Shown here: one piece after another, positions 26,256-36,742 of the stretch
Numbering within the stretch: the first letter of the stretch is position 1
Layout of the letters: each line of letters starts with the position of its first letter
Source: Asterochloris sp. CNOR1
Lineage: Eukaryota; Chlorophyta; Trebouxiophyceae; Trebouxiales; Trebouxiaceae
Length of the DNA stretch: 64,000 nt
NCBI GenBank assembly: GCA_963969365.1
Contig: OZ017754.1
Coordinates: 930,001 to 994,000, forward strand
Direction: 5' to 3'
Translations under genes and position numbers: made by a program
Notes under the pieces: model-generated
Databases searched by the model: none
The model's input: only the letters and a program-made list of their open reading frames with translations
Told to the model about the DNA's origin: nothing

Positions 26256-27638
26256 TTCCTTCACCCGCACAGACTCGGGCAAACGGAAGATTTGGGCAGG
26301 AAAACAGTTTGAGAATGAGAAGGGAAGTATCACAGCACAAGGCAACAGCTCTGTCTGCCGCGCCATCCCAGGTGTGATTGAGACAACATCAGCTTGGTTT
26401 GAAATGCAGCTCAGACGGGTGAATTGTGAATCTGTTCCACCTGCACCGCTGCCCCCCCATTTGAACACACTTCCTCTCCCTTATTGTACAGCAGGCGGTG
26501 GTCAGCATCAAGACAGTTGAGGTCCTTGTCTGTGCCCACTGCACAGCAGGTTAGGCCCCGGGCTGCAATCTTCAAGGCCAGAAGGACCGCTATAGCTGCA
26601 TACCTCCGTGAGGAGGAATGGCCTTGTTGTCAGGCAGCAGAGATTCCCACAGGCAATGAACAGCCCATACCACATCTTGCAGCTGGGCAGCAGCTTGGCG
26701 CTGTCCATCACCTTTGTGTTAAGAGGATGTCAGCTGTGGCGTGGCTGATGCTGTTGAGACCTCTGAAGCAGAGCTCAGCTTTATCTGCTCATTGGGATGC
26801 AATGCAACCATGGAGCCTGCCATGGTTGGAATGTTGGCCCTCCTCCATGGCTGCACCTTATGCAGGGACAGCAGGGTGCAGCCCTGCCTGTTCTGCAACC
26901 CCACGTGGGCCTGCACATGCTGCATGGCTGTGCACAAGTAGGGTGATTGGGGGCTTGGTACAATCGCCTGGGCAGCCAGTGTGAATCACCCAGCCCTTGC
27001 ATTTCAAAGGAAGCCTGCCCTCAATGTCTTGGCGCCTTGGGGGTAGCCTGCAGGGATGCAGTCAGGAAGCTGGCTGCCGGGTGTGCTTTGATGAGCAAAG
27101 CTTGCGCCTCTGCAAGGCTGCCTCTGCCTTTGGAGGAACAGGAGCTCCATGGCTGCCTGCACTCTTCACTGGCCGACTGTGCCCCAAGCACCACAGTGGC
27201 TCCCTCTGCTGGCCTCAGCTCTTGCTTTGGCGAAGGCATGCCTCCGCTGTATTGTCTACTTTGTTTCAAAGCCTTTGCTGGCACAAAATCCCCAAGTCTA
27301 GGTCCATCTCTGTCTTCCGCCTTAATAACACTCTGGCAACAGTGCAGCACCAACCGCACACAACAACACATCCCTGAGCTGATGGTGATTCGATGCTGAG
27401 CGGAATGTCTTGAAAACGCAGAGAGTTGGACTCTCAATCATAAGGAATGTCTGGCCAGGAAGTAAGTGCATCAACCTTGAGGACGCCTACTGCTGGGGCT
27501 GTGCTAGGTTGCCATGAGGGCCCCTGATTGTCACCTGAGCTCGGCGCCGCCAACGCAGCTCAGCAATGAGGTGTCTCCCTGCATGGTTGTACAGGTGCCT
27601 GCCACTGCCCGCCCTAAAGGAGTAGCATGCATACCAAA
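26256..27638. other. Upstream region of ARIA, no supported gene
   Basis: The frame upstream of the ARIA start codon stays open to about 26468, so a longer N-terminus or a coding-like leader is possible. Several frames of 100-170 codons occur on both strands between 26480 and 27440, but none shows a family motif or paired splice sites. I see no gene I can support. Confidence 0.4.
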
Positions 27639-27758
27639 ACGCTACAGCACCAGATATTCCCGCGTGGTCACCCGACGTAGTACTGATCTGGCCCAATCCA
27701 GTTTGCCTTCCGTGATCGAACGAGAACGGGGTTATTCTGGATGGTATGACCGTAGCAT
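27639..27758 (-). rRNA. 5S ribosomal RNA gene (lone, possibly divergent copy)
   Basis: On the minus strand the 120 bases from 27758 to 27639 read as a 5S rRNA. The 5' end ATGCTACGGTCATACC pairs with the 3' end GGTGCTGTAGCG (helix I: GCTAC with GTAGC). Helix III is formed by ATCCAG with CTGGAT, followed by TGGGCC. The 3' half contains AGTACTACGTCGGGTGACC and CGGGAATATCTGGTGCTG, in the canonical 5S positions. A run of four T follows the 3' end, a plausible Pol III stop. The internal box A region reads AAGGCAAAC where many 5S genes have AAGTTAAGC, so this may be a divergent or non-functional copy. No second copy is seen in the window. Confidence 0.8.
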
Positions 27759-28820
27759 AGTGTCCATACACCTCCACATTGCAGGATAGTAATTCAACTT
27801 TGCATGGCATCACTTTTGCAAGTACCTGTGCTTGCCCTGCACATCTGGCTCCCCAAGCAGCTCAGGCTAAGCCACAGGGCTGTCAGTCTGCTCACAAAAA
27901 AAATAGTATTGGCAAAGCGCACCTCTTCCTGAGGCATGCATCATTGCGCTAGGTGGCCTCTCCCTAGGGTGGTGACAACATGGTCCATTGTGATGCGCCA
28001 GCTGCTGCCAATGACAAAATGTGTGGCGCCTGATATGGTTCGTCAGCCTGGCGGGACGCTTACAAGTCCTGTAAGAAATGTGCAGAGCTGTCTGGCTTGG
28101 CTGATGTGGTTGGTGTTCATTTTGATGGTGCTGCACAGCTTGGCACGGATGAGGTGGGCTGCATCTTTCCAATCTTGTCTGCTGGCCATGTTCACAGTTG
28201 ACTGGCAATGCCTGACACCCACATATGGCTCGGGCCCACATCAATACGGAGGCACTTTGGAGGCGGTGCCAGTCATGACTCTGCCCGGCACTTGACATCA
28301 TGTTGATACACTTGATGCGATATTAGCCTGGCACCGCTGTAGCAATTGCTGGCAGCACTGCAGAGACACTTCAGTAAGATAAGTGCGACCAGCATCCAGA
28401 AGACTCCCTTGCTGTGGTCTAGTGTCAACAAACTCCAGGGCTTTGCCAGTGCTTTAGCAAATTGCGGAGGTTAGGGCGGCATGCTGAACAGAGGACGAGG
28501 GCCTCAGCTGGAGGACAACTTAAGTGCTTACCAAAGTTTAATCATGTGGCCTCCAGGATCAGGTTGAGCTGCATCTTCGACCCATCATGGTCTTTCAGCT
28601 TCAGGAGTCCCTGTCAATCATGAGCAATGTTGTGAGCTCAAGTATGCTATGTGACGTCGATTGGGCTGACATATATCAGCATATCAAGGTCTGGCTGCTC
28701 TGCGTGCATGCTTGAACGAGACGCCGTCACATGTCCATTTCTTTGATATTAAACTGGCCTCATTCCAATAACCAAAGATCCAGGCTGGCCGCGCCCAAGC
28801 TCGTTGCTCCTGCTGCTAAT
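27759..28820. other. Spacer with weak coding-like fragments on the minus strand
   Basis: Two minus-strand fragments look coding but cannot be joined. One is at 28542-28610, after a TTGACAG acceptor, and contains LKLKDHDGSKMQLNLILEAT before a TGA. The other starts at an ATG at 28189 and contains RQDWKDAAHLIRAKLCSTI. A short upstream frame near 28665-28710 could feed the first. I name no product. The promoter of the germin-like gene should lie at the right end. Confidence 0.3.
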
Positions 28821-30678
28821 ATGGGTATCGCTCTTCTCCTGGCTGGTGCCCTGTTTGCTGCACCGTGCTTAGCTCAATATGTTGACGCCCCCACCCCCGA
28901 TGACTTTGTTTCTGAGTATGGCACAGCAGCTTATGCCTATCAGCCCTCGCTCAACAACAATTCTGCCACAACGGTAAATTACAAACAGTCCTATGCAGCA
29001 CATGATCTGATCACCTAGGGCTTAACCAAGTCACAAGTCCGGCTGGCCCAACAGCTCTGCCTGGATGCTGGGGCTCCCCTGTCCTGTCTTGGGCATACCT
29101 GGGTGCCTGAGAGGCCGTCTGCTGTGACTGCAGACGACTCTGGGAGCCCAGACGCAAAATCGTGATGAGCCCCAGATGCCCGTCCTTGAGGGCTCAGGCA
29201 TTGCCCAAAACAGCTTCCTGCTGGCTGCGTGTGCCCTGCGCACACCGCACGTCCACCCCAATGCCCATGGCCTGCTGTACGTTGTGAATGGTGAGGGATG
29301 AAAACTTCTTTTGCTTGCTGTGCAATGGGTCAAGCCAGGATCTACATGCAGAGGCTGAGTGCTTGCCAGCTGTGCACTGCTGACTTCTGAGGGGCCCTCT
29401 GCTGTGGCTCACTGCTTGTGGCTTCTGCTGCAGCCGCCAGTCTGGAAGTTGGATTTGTAACAGTCAACGGCACCCTGGTCAACAACACCCTGGCCTCAGG
29501 CGGCACCACCCTCTTCCCCATCGGTGGGTTATGTTCTTTGTGCTCGGCAGTGTAGGAGGCTCTGACTATAACATCACATCTCACAGCAGCCAGTGACTTC
29601 TGCTTGACAGCCTTGCGCAGGCTGAGCTGGTGTCTCTGTCTGCATCAGCCCTGCACCCTCCTTGAGCCGCAAAGCCTTCCATCCACATGGCAGCCACCAG
29701 TGAGGCCCCAATGGGCGCCATCATTGGCCCACCTGTGCATGCTGCCTTCAGTTGGGGGGGAGGGATGGTTTTCTCTGTGTGGTCTCCCCACAGCTTTGCT
29801 TGTGGTGTGCTGTGCCCCGTGTCTGACCGTCCCTGTGCTTTGTACAGGGCTAGTGCATTGCCCGTTCAGCTCAGGCTACTCAGCAGGGGCTTGCTCTAAG
29901 CGTTTGATTTCACCACAGCTTTGCTTGTGCTGTGCTGTGCCCCCTGTCTGACCCTCGATGGCCTTCACTGCCTGCAGGGCTGTGGCACTACCAGTGTTCA
30001 CCACAGCTCTGCTTGTGCTGTGCTGTGCCGCCAGTCTGAGTATCCCTGTGTTCTGCCTGCAGGGCTGTTGCACTATCAGTTCAACTCGGGCTGCTCCGAT
30101 GCAACATACACCATCTCTTACACTGCCTCTGACCCCCAAACCCAGAACGCTGTGGCAGCCCTGCTCAAGTTGCCTGTTGACCTGGTGGCCACTGCCCTGG
30201 GCACCACCACAGACGCCATCACAGCCCTCAAGTCTGGGACACCCAGTGGCAACTTCGTGCAGCGCGACCCTGCCTGCATAGCCAGGTGACTGCGGTAGCC
30301 TGCAGTGCAGCTCCATCAGTCTGGTTGGCTTCCTCCAAATGTGTGATCCTCCGTTGGCCAAGTGACTGCGCTCCCAGATCCATGTTGCTGTCCAATTCTC
30401 AGCTAGGCTGTGAGGCTGAAGTTTTAACTTGGGGCTGCCCTGCTGGGCTGGGCTGCACCGGCTCTTGACAGCATGTGCGGCTGCACTGAGATGGTGTGCC
30501 TCAAGTCAGGCATCCTTTGAAACTTTACTGGGTATTGAGAGCCCGCCAACCCGCCAGCTTGGCATTGCCTTTGCCACATGTGTGCATTACAAGCTGTTGC
30601 TGATGCAGGTGTGGCGCTCAGACCTCCGGCAATCTGACCAGCACTCTGCCATCCGGCACTGTGCAGGCCAGCGGCTGA
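28821..30678 (+). CDS. Germin-like cupin protein, secreted
   Basis: Five exons keep phase: 28821-28973, 29134-29290, 29434-29523, 30063-30285 and 30609-30678, giving about 230 residues, the usual germin-like length. The N-terminus is a signal peptide (MGIALLLAGALFAAPCLA before QYVDAP), so the protein should enter the secretory pathway. Cupin motif 1 reads RTPHVHPNAHGLLYVVNG: the two His of the HxH are kept, but the usual Glu ligand position is Gly. Motif 2 reads TLFPIGLLHYQFNSG with its His and Asn in place. Families of this fold include oxalate oxidases and Mn superoxide dismutases; loss of the Glu makes classical activity doubtful. An ATG at 28731 is possible but would bury the signal peptide. 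If the last intron is not used, translation stops at 30287-30289. Confidence 0.82.
29787..30090 (+). repeat. Three-unit ladder of germin intron-exon boundary copies
   Basis: Three similar units begin near 29787, 29911 and 29999, each with CACAGCT(T/C)TGCTTGTG, then a TGTGCTGTGCC stretch, a (C)AGGGCT acceptor-like site and the start of the exon GGCT(G)...CA(C/T)T. Only the last unit leads into the true exon at 30063. The first two are eroded copies of the branch region, acceptor and exon start. Confidence 0.8.
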
Positions 30679-30919
30679 TTGGCAGCCTGTTGCTCTTTAT
30701 ATGAAGATGCATTGTGTCCAGGGCAGGCAGAGGAGATCGCTGTGCGTCTTGACCCTAGCCATGTGTCCCCAGTTGCTTTCCACGCCAATCATTACCTACA
30801 GCAGCTTGCCCAATCCTTACCCTGCTCATGATTTTGCTAGGGTTGTATCAGGCTTGTCTGCCCACATTCTACTGCCATCGCTCTTTAAACGTGTTGTGAG
30901 ACTCTCTATCTACCCCAAG

Positions 30920-31615
30920 CTACTTCAGCAAAACAATTGCGGCAATGAGTGGCGCAAACAAGGCTGTGGGCAGGGCTACATCAAGCGTTCCTACAACGAG
31001 CTGTCTGAGCCTCTTATGTCTGCACTTTTGCATGGCCTCCCTCATGCTTCTTTTCAGCACATGCAGCAGCATACAGGCTCCTGCCACAACGGTGGCTGTG
31101 CGCAACCCATACTCCTGCAAGTAGTGCTGTGCCTTTGCCCTCAAATATGCATCCAGCAGCAGATTAAAGCGGCCCTGCTCCTCCAGACCAAGTAGCTGAT
31201 CCTGTAAACAGACGTAGGTGCATTGAGGCCAGGCCGCAAGCTGACTGACATTGGCCACTATCTGTGCTGCTGCAGCGCGGAGCCTCACCACGACCCACTT
31301 TGCCCTGTCTGTGTCCATCATGAAGAGCTGTTTGGCAAGTTCTCCCACCGCAGGGGGCTGCCGGACATTCAGGATGGGCCCAATCATCTCAGCATGCCTG
31401 CACTGTACCTGAGAGTACAGCTGGGCCAGCCATTTTGATCCACTGCTGGTCTTCAGCCAGGTCACAAACTCTTCTGAATCTGGTGCCTGGATTGAGCTGC
31501 GAAACTTGGAAACAGGGGTAGCATGGAAGGCCAAACGGGCATGCATCATGACAAGGCTCTTTGACCTAAGCGGCAAATTTGGCTCAAAAATTGCCAGTTC
31601 GGGAACCTTGGGCAT
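30920..31615 (-). CDS. Hypothetical protein with a hydrophobic C-terminal end
   Basis: A 231-codon frame starts at ATG 31613-31615, just after a possible TTTCAG acceptor, and ends at 30920. The composition looks coding: QAPDSEEFVTWLKTSSGSKW, a mixed central part, GLEEQGRFNLLLDAYLRAKA, and a hydrophobic last 25 residues ending in APLIAAIVLLK that could span or anchor in a membrane. A GTACAG...TTTACAG segment (31202-31408, 207 bases, in frame) could be an intron, but its translation looks coding. I do not recognise the family. Its start is only 49 bases after the stop of the GCNA-like gene on the same strand. It converges with the germin-like gene (242-base spacer). Confidence 0.5.
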   Translation of the reverse strand: MPKVPELAIFEPNLPLRSKSLVMMHARLAFHATPVSKFRSSIQAPDSEEFVTWLKTSSGSKWLAQLYSQVQCRHAEMIGPILNVRQPPAVGELAKQLFMMDTDRAKWVVVRLRAAAAQIVANVSQLAAWPQCTYVCLQDQLLGLEEQGRFNLLLDAYLRAKAQHYLQEYGLRTATVVAGACMLLHVLKRSMREAMQKCRHKRLRQLVVGTLDVALPTALFAPLIAAIVLLK

Positions 31616-31664
31616 CAGGCCCTGAAAGTGAGGGGAGGCAAGGGATGGATGAGTTCTGTAGATA

Positions 31665-34600
31665 TCAGGCTGCTGGTTTTATGCTAGATGGGGATCTGTT
31701 CTTCCATTTGTTCGAGAGGGTCTGCATAATCTCCTTGTGGGGAGTGCCAGGCTTGGCTGCGGACTTGACTGCGCTGAAGTGGTCGCGTACAAACAGGCTG
31801 AAGCCAGACGGTGCCCGTTGTTTAGCTGGCGTCCCGTCAGCCTGAAACTTGCCCAGCAGCAGCAGCCTGCCCTCACAGGCTGAGCAGACCTGCATCAAAG
31901 ACCAGTTGGTAACAATTGTGCACAAACTTCCCCACTCAAAGAGGCTGCGGGCTGGCATAACAGCCAGAGTGCTGGCCTGACCTGCTTTTCCACATTGATG
32001 GAGTTTGAGTGCCGCTTGTAGATCCTTTTGCACCTGCAGCGCAGACGCAGGAAGCTCAGGAGGCTGATATGCAGCTCTGTGCCTGCCTCCAGCTTTGCCT
32101 GCACCACTTGCAAGCTGCACTGTACACAAAACTGCTGTATAGCCCTGCTGCACTACAGGCTGCATGTCCAAATGCGCTCCAGGGCAGCCGTGCACCAACT
32201 TCAGCTTGCTGCGCTAGGTGCTGGACCTCACCAGGCTGTGGTACACTGCCACCGGTATGGGAAATGGATGGCGTAGTTGTGGCATGTCTCCACTCGCAGG
32301 TCTGGGCGCCTCCTCATCACCCGGTCAGCCCAAGCCCTAAAGTGCGGCCCGTGGGGCGGCTTGCACGCCTGCAGCGGGCAGTGCAGCTTCAGCGTAGCAT
32401 TGCAGCAGGCTGCGGTATGCTGTTCACAGCTCTGGTATCTGCAGCAGGGGCTCAGCCGGGGGAACACTGCGCTGGAGGGTGCACAAGCCAGTGTAGGTGC
32501 CTACATCCTGACGATAAGGCGTTGCAGCAGGTCCCCATGCTTGACAATTGCCATGTGGCTCGCTGCTTGCTCATGCACAGAAGGGACACATTCAGTGTTC
32601 TGGGTGAGGACCCTGTCACACCTAGACCACCATCCAGAACTCCACATGCCCCACCTCGTGACACAGTGTCCAATGAGTCGTGTGCAAGGCCAGTCTTTGT
32701 CGCACCTTGTCCACCACCCAAGACGCGACATGGCACAGCTCATGGCACAGCGTCTGCTCCAGCTTGTGCATGCCATCCACCACCTTGGTGCTGAGATCCA
32801 CTGACGCCAGGTGGCTGCAGGCAGAGTGGAGCATGGCGTTGGGCCAGTCAAGCAGTGGTTTGACGACATGCCAGTTCACCCCCCTCCTGGTGTGACAATT
32901 GAAATTGTCTGAGGCCAGGCACCTGTAGACCAGCTCATGCATGCTCCCCAGCAGCAGGGGCCTGCTCAGCTATCTCTGATCAGCTTTGCTTGCAGCGCAG
33001 CCCAGGCAGCTGCCCCTGGTGCACAGGCGCAGGCTTGACTTGCGTGCGGATGGCAGGGAGCATGCTGCTGAGCTACAAGAACCTTGCTGTGAAACAATGC
33101 TGATGGTTGCCACAGATGTTTGGAAATGCCAAGATTTGCTGACGTGCAATCCTCACGTGACAGTTCCGTCGGAGCACGTGCTGCGCTTGAAATGAGTCAG
33201 GCCTGCAGTTGTCTTGAGCTTGGTGCTCCAGCTGATGTGCAGGTCCGCTGGCAACTTATTGTCAAACAGCTCAGCATTGTACCTGCAGGCAAGTAGACCC
33301 ATGCATCTGACACACAGGCTGCAATGCCAGATGTCCACGGCTTGACAGGTAGCCAAGCTTAGGAAGAAGGTGTGGCCTGACCTGCCAAGGCAGCCTGATG
33401 TGCTGATGCTGCTTGGGATGAGTGACCGAGACTTTGCTCACTCATGCAGACAGCCGCAGTGCAGTGTGATGCAAGCCCCTATCGAAATCTACCAGCATAT
33501 GGCACCTGTGGCCACTGCAGGCTCCATGTTCAACAGCTGCCGGCCAGAGTCGGTGTGCACACAGTGCTTGAGCCAGCTGCTGCTGCTGCCGCCTGAAGGC
33601 CGCATCACCAAGGCCACCCCAGGTGCAGCAGTCCACACACAACACAGAGCGGCCAGACTCACTGTCGGCAAAGCGCCTGAGCCAGCTACGCCGCAGGGCT
33701 GAACGCCGCATACAACAGCTCAATACCATAGCTGCCCCAGACGCAGCTGCCACTCAGCAGCCAGATTCACACTTGGTACAGCGTTGAGCCAACTGGTGCC
33801 GCTGCCAAATAGAATGTCATCATTTTGACTGCCCCCAGAGCCGCCCGAGCAGCATCGTCCAACACTGGTTCTGGCGGCAGACTCACTGTTGGTACAGCGC
33901 CTGAGCGAGCTGCCGCCGCTGACGCCTGAACGCCACGAATGACAGACCAGCCCCAAGGGCTGCCCCAGCAGCAGCTGGTACCAGTACCAAGCCCAGGCTC
34001 TGGCCAGCTGGGGGCTCTGCCACCTCCACAATTGCATTCTGCAACTCTTGGGAGTGCACAGGCTCCGCCCTTGCTGGCTTCTTTCCGTCCCGGGGCATCC
34101 CTATCTCCACATCAGCAAACTGCATCTCCAGCGAGCGCATGGTCCCTGCGCCAGTTGTGCCCCTGCCACCGCCAGGCGGCGGCCTTGGGGTCGCCAGGCC
34201 TGCAGGCAGCACCTACAATGCGTCAACTGCCAGGCTACAGTCAGCCTTTCCCAGCTGCTGGCATGGCCACAAACCCAGGAGGCACCCACAGCAGCCCAGA
34301 AGTGAAAACTCACTGCTGACTGTCCAGGGCACCTTGACCAGCGTGGTCGGTGCAGGCGCACCTTCCCAGCTTGCGGAGGGGCAAGTGCCTTGCAACGCTC
34401 CAGACCAAGAACTGGACAGGCAGACAGTGCTCAGCAGAAGAGGACACTCACCGCCAACGGTCCTAGATGCCTTTGCCGGCACTGTCTGCGCAGGGGGCGC
34501 CCGCCTTGTCGCCTGCGCGGCTGGCGGCTTGGCAGCCGTCAGCGGCGGCTTGCGAGCCGATGGGGGCACAGTGGGACCCCGCCCAGGCTTCTGCACAGAG

Positions 34601-36742
34601 CCGTGTGGCAGAATGATGGCAGCCTCCTCAGTTGGGCCGCCAAGGGTAAAGGCAAAGGGGTCACCCTGCGCGCTGCGGGCGTACGGGTCGTGTGGTGCAG
34701 CGCCCGGCGTGCACAGGAGGCTGCTAGGCAGGTGCCTGCGGCCACCACTGCTCCCGCTGCTGCTGTTGCTCTCAGAAGAGCTGAGCAGCCTGCAGCAGTG
34801 GAGTGAGGGACTGCGCATGGACCTTTCTGAGGTGTGCAGATAGCCACTCTCTGCTGATGTGGGACCCCGACAGATGGATGAGAGGGTGCAAAGACAGCCT
34901 GAAGGCATGCGCACACCTCGACCGTGCATGAGCAAAGCATGCTGCCACTGACCCATGTCAGGCCTATGAGGCACTGCATCAGCATGCAGTCAGGGAGCCC
35001 AACACAGCAAGCAGCCTCACAACTAGAGCTGCACACCTGCTGTGGCACCCCAGGCGGCTCACAGCACCCTGCTCATGCAATGAAGCCATGCAATGCCTGC
35101 AGGGAATGGACCCCGCAGAAGTGGCACAGACTGACCTGCTGTGGCTCCCCAGGCGCCTGGCGGTGGCCCAGATGACAGGGGATGCCTCCTCCTCACCCTC
35201 TGACAGCAGCACGAGGTGATGTGCTGCCGGCGTCACCCCTGCCGCGCAGCTCGCAGCCGCAGCATGCCTGGCAGGCAGCGGCGAATTTGCCTGCAGCTGC
35301 TGGGCACTGCTGTTCGCAGCCAGCTGGCCGCCAGCATGCTGTCTGCCGCCGGCATTGTCTGTAACAAAGCTTGCATCTCCAGCAGTGGTCCTACTCAGGC
35401 TGCCCCGCCCAGCAGTATCAGCAGCCCCCGGGCTCCATGCAGGCAGGCCTCGCACTGCCTGCCTTCCCCTGAAGCTGGTGACTGCCGACTGCTGTGAGAC
35501 CGGGCATAATGGAGGCTGAGGTAGGGTGTCGCCAGACAGGCTTGCTTTAAGCTGTGGAACCTCCGAAGGCAGAGTGGGAGTGGGCGCTGAGCTGCAGCTT
35601 GACTCTGGACTGCCCGAGGTCGGCTGCTCAGCAGCCCTCCCAGACGCAGCCTGCCCCGCCAGGGCTCCTGTCCATTCAGTCAGGCGCGGGGGCTCCTGTG
35701 CTGATGCCGCATCCTCAGAACCGCCACCATGCCTTGGCCTCCGACCCTCAGAGCTGCTCACCAGGCCAGCTGCCTCCACCTGGCCGAGTGAGAATGTCCT
35801 ACCCTCTGCTGCGCTAGTATACTCCTTCACTCTTGCCGCTTGAGGCCCGTGCCTGGGGCTGCTGCCTGCCACCGACTCTGGGCTGGAGTCGGACAGCACC
35901 TGGAGGCGCCTCCTGGCCCGGCTCCTGCCGCCAGCAGCAGTGAAGGGGCTACCGGCCGGGGATTGATCGTCTGCGGCTGGAGTGGCCAGGGTGGCAGCCC
36001 ATGGCTGCAGGGTGCGGAGCCTGACCTTGGCGGTTGCGGCGTGTTGAGGGGAGGCCAGGCATGGGCTCCACTCCTGCTGCATCTGTGGCTGCGTACCCTG
36101 CTCTGCGGGTGAGCAGGCCTCCGCAACTTGGCTGGCTGACGACCCTGCACAGCACAGCAGCAAGGTGGCGAAGGCTGAGGATGCTGCACAGTGCAAGCAG
36201 CAGTGTGGTGCAGGCTGAGGACCCTGCACAAAGCGGCAACAAGCTTGCACAGGCCGAGGGCATGTCTGTCCTGCACACAGAGGAGCCTTTGAAAGGCATG
36301 CAGTGCTGCTGGCAAGCAGGGCACCTGGCATCCTGACAAACAGCCTGACAGTGTGGCACGTGTACCCCGACGTGCACAACACGTGAGCTTGATGTTCTGC
36401 TGTTGCTGTACAGTGCAGCGCAGATGTATCACCTGGCCCTGCCTCCATGTCATCTGCCTCCACGTCATCTGCCTCTCTGATGTCAAGGCGCTCCAGCAAG
36501 GCGTCCAGCTGGTCTGAGTTTGTGGAGCTGGCTGGACTGACGGCCACAGGTGCGGTGTGGCCTCTGGTGACCATGCTGACATCGAGAGACAGCCTGCTGT
36601 GGCTGACAGGACTTTGCCCGTTGACTGGCACAGCTGGCACGCAAGGAGACTTGCTCTGAGGTGAGCCAGATACCCTGCACAGGCCCTTGTGGAATGGCCT
36701 GATGGGACTGCTGTACAGTGTGATCAGATTCGCCATAGCCAT
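31665..36742 (-). CDS. GCNA: GCNA-like protein: disordered N-terminus, SprT protease, zinc ribbon, HMG box
   Basis: GCNA/ACRC-family proteins are nuclear proteases linked to DNA-protein crosslink repair and genome stability. Ten exons: 36433-36742, 35136-36144, 34452-34789, 34314-34361, 33887-34199, 33157-33282, 32706-32814, 32232-32368, 31982-32033 and 31665-31889, about 888 residues. The first about 670 residues are low-complexity, rich in Ser, Pro and Ala, with acidic patches such as LLSEGEEEASPVIW. SprT domain: YNAELFDNKLPADLHISW, then LSTKVVDGMHKLEQTLCHEL with the HExxH in HELCH, then PHGPHFRAWADRVMRR. Zinc ribbon: WQCTTAWCKRIYKRHSNSI and VCSACEGR (four Cys). The end is an HMG box (APSGFSLFVRDHF, IMQTLSNKWK). 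The segment 36145-36432 is treated as an intron although it is open in frame; it translates to Cys-rich junk. The 34314-34361 exon has a weak acceptor. Confidence 0.86.
32630..32814 (-). repeat. Decayed copy of the SprT active-site exon end
   Basis: Immediately 3' of the exon 32706-32814, the region 32630-32700 read on the minus strand repeats its end. It encodes a degraded TLCHEVGHVEFWMVV before a stop, parallel to the true TLCHELCHVASWVVD. The active-site pattern is thus duplicated but broken, and the copy lies in the intron. Confidence 0.7.
33540..33934 (-). repeat. Four-unit ladder of a GCNA exon 3' end with its donor
   Basis: The last 45 bases of the exon 33887-34199 and its GTGAGTCTG donor region recur downstream in the intron. 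Units, in plus coordinates, are at about 33873-33934 (true), 33756-33816, 33648-33710 and 33540-33602, spaced about 108-117 bases. Shared features are GGC(C/A)AGA(C/T)TCAC, CAGCG(C/T)(C)TGAGCC and GCCGC(T/A). Divergence grows with distance from the true exon only weakly, so the order of copying is unclear. Confidence 0.78.
36125..36235 (-). repeat. Three copies of a GCNA acceptor boundary
   Basis: On the minus strand, GTGCAG followed by (G/C)(G/A)TC(G/C)TCAGCC occurs at the true exon start (36144) and twice more within the next about 85 bases upstream in the intron. The upstream copies are followed by degenerate sequence. Confidence 0.65.

Noticed and set aside
26484-26984. 166-codon plus-strand frame upstream of ARIA
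   Set aside because: No recognisable domain, overlapped by similar frames on the other strand.
27487-27813. 108-codon minus-strand protein frame
   Set aside because: It lies over the 5S rRNA gene, whose RNA features explain the sequence.
30702-31195. 164-codon plus-strand frame
   Set aside because: It lies antisense to the more convincing minus-strand frame at 30920-31615 and has no recognisable features.
32627-32703. Second SprT active-site exon
   Set aside because: It has a stop and altered residues; best explained as a decayed copy of the adjacent exon end.
34979-36742. One uninterrupted 587-codon minus-strand frame
   Set aside because: It is explained by GCNA exons 1 and 2 plus an in-frame 288-base intron; the intron part is Cys-rich and unlike the rest, and its 3' edge shows acceptor copies.
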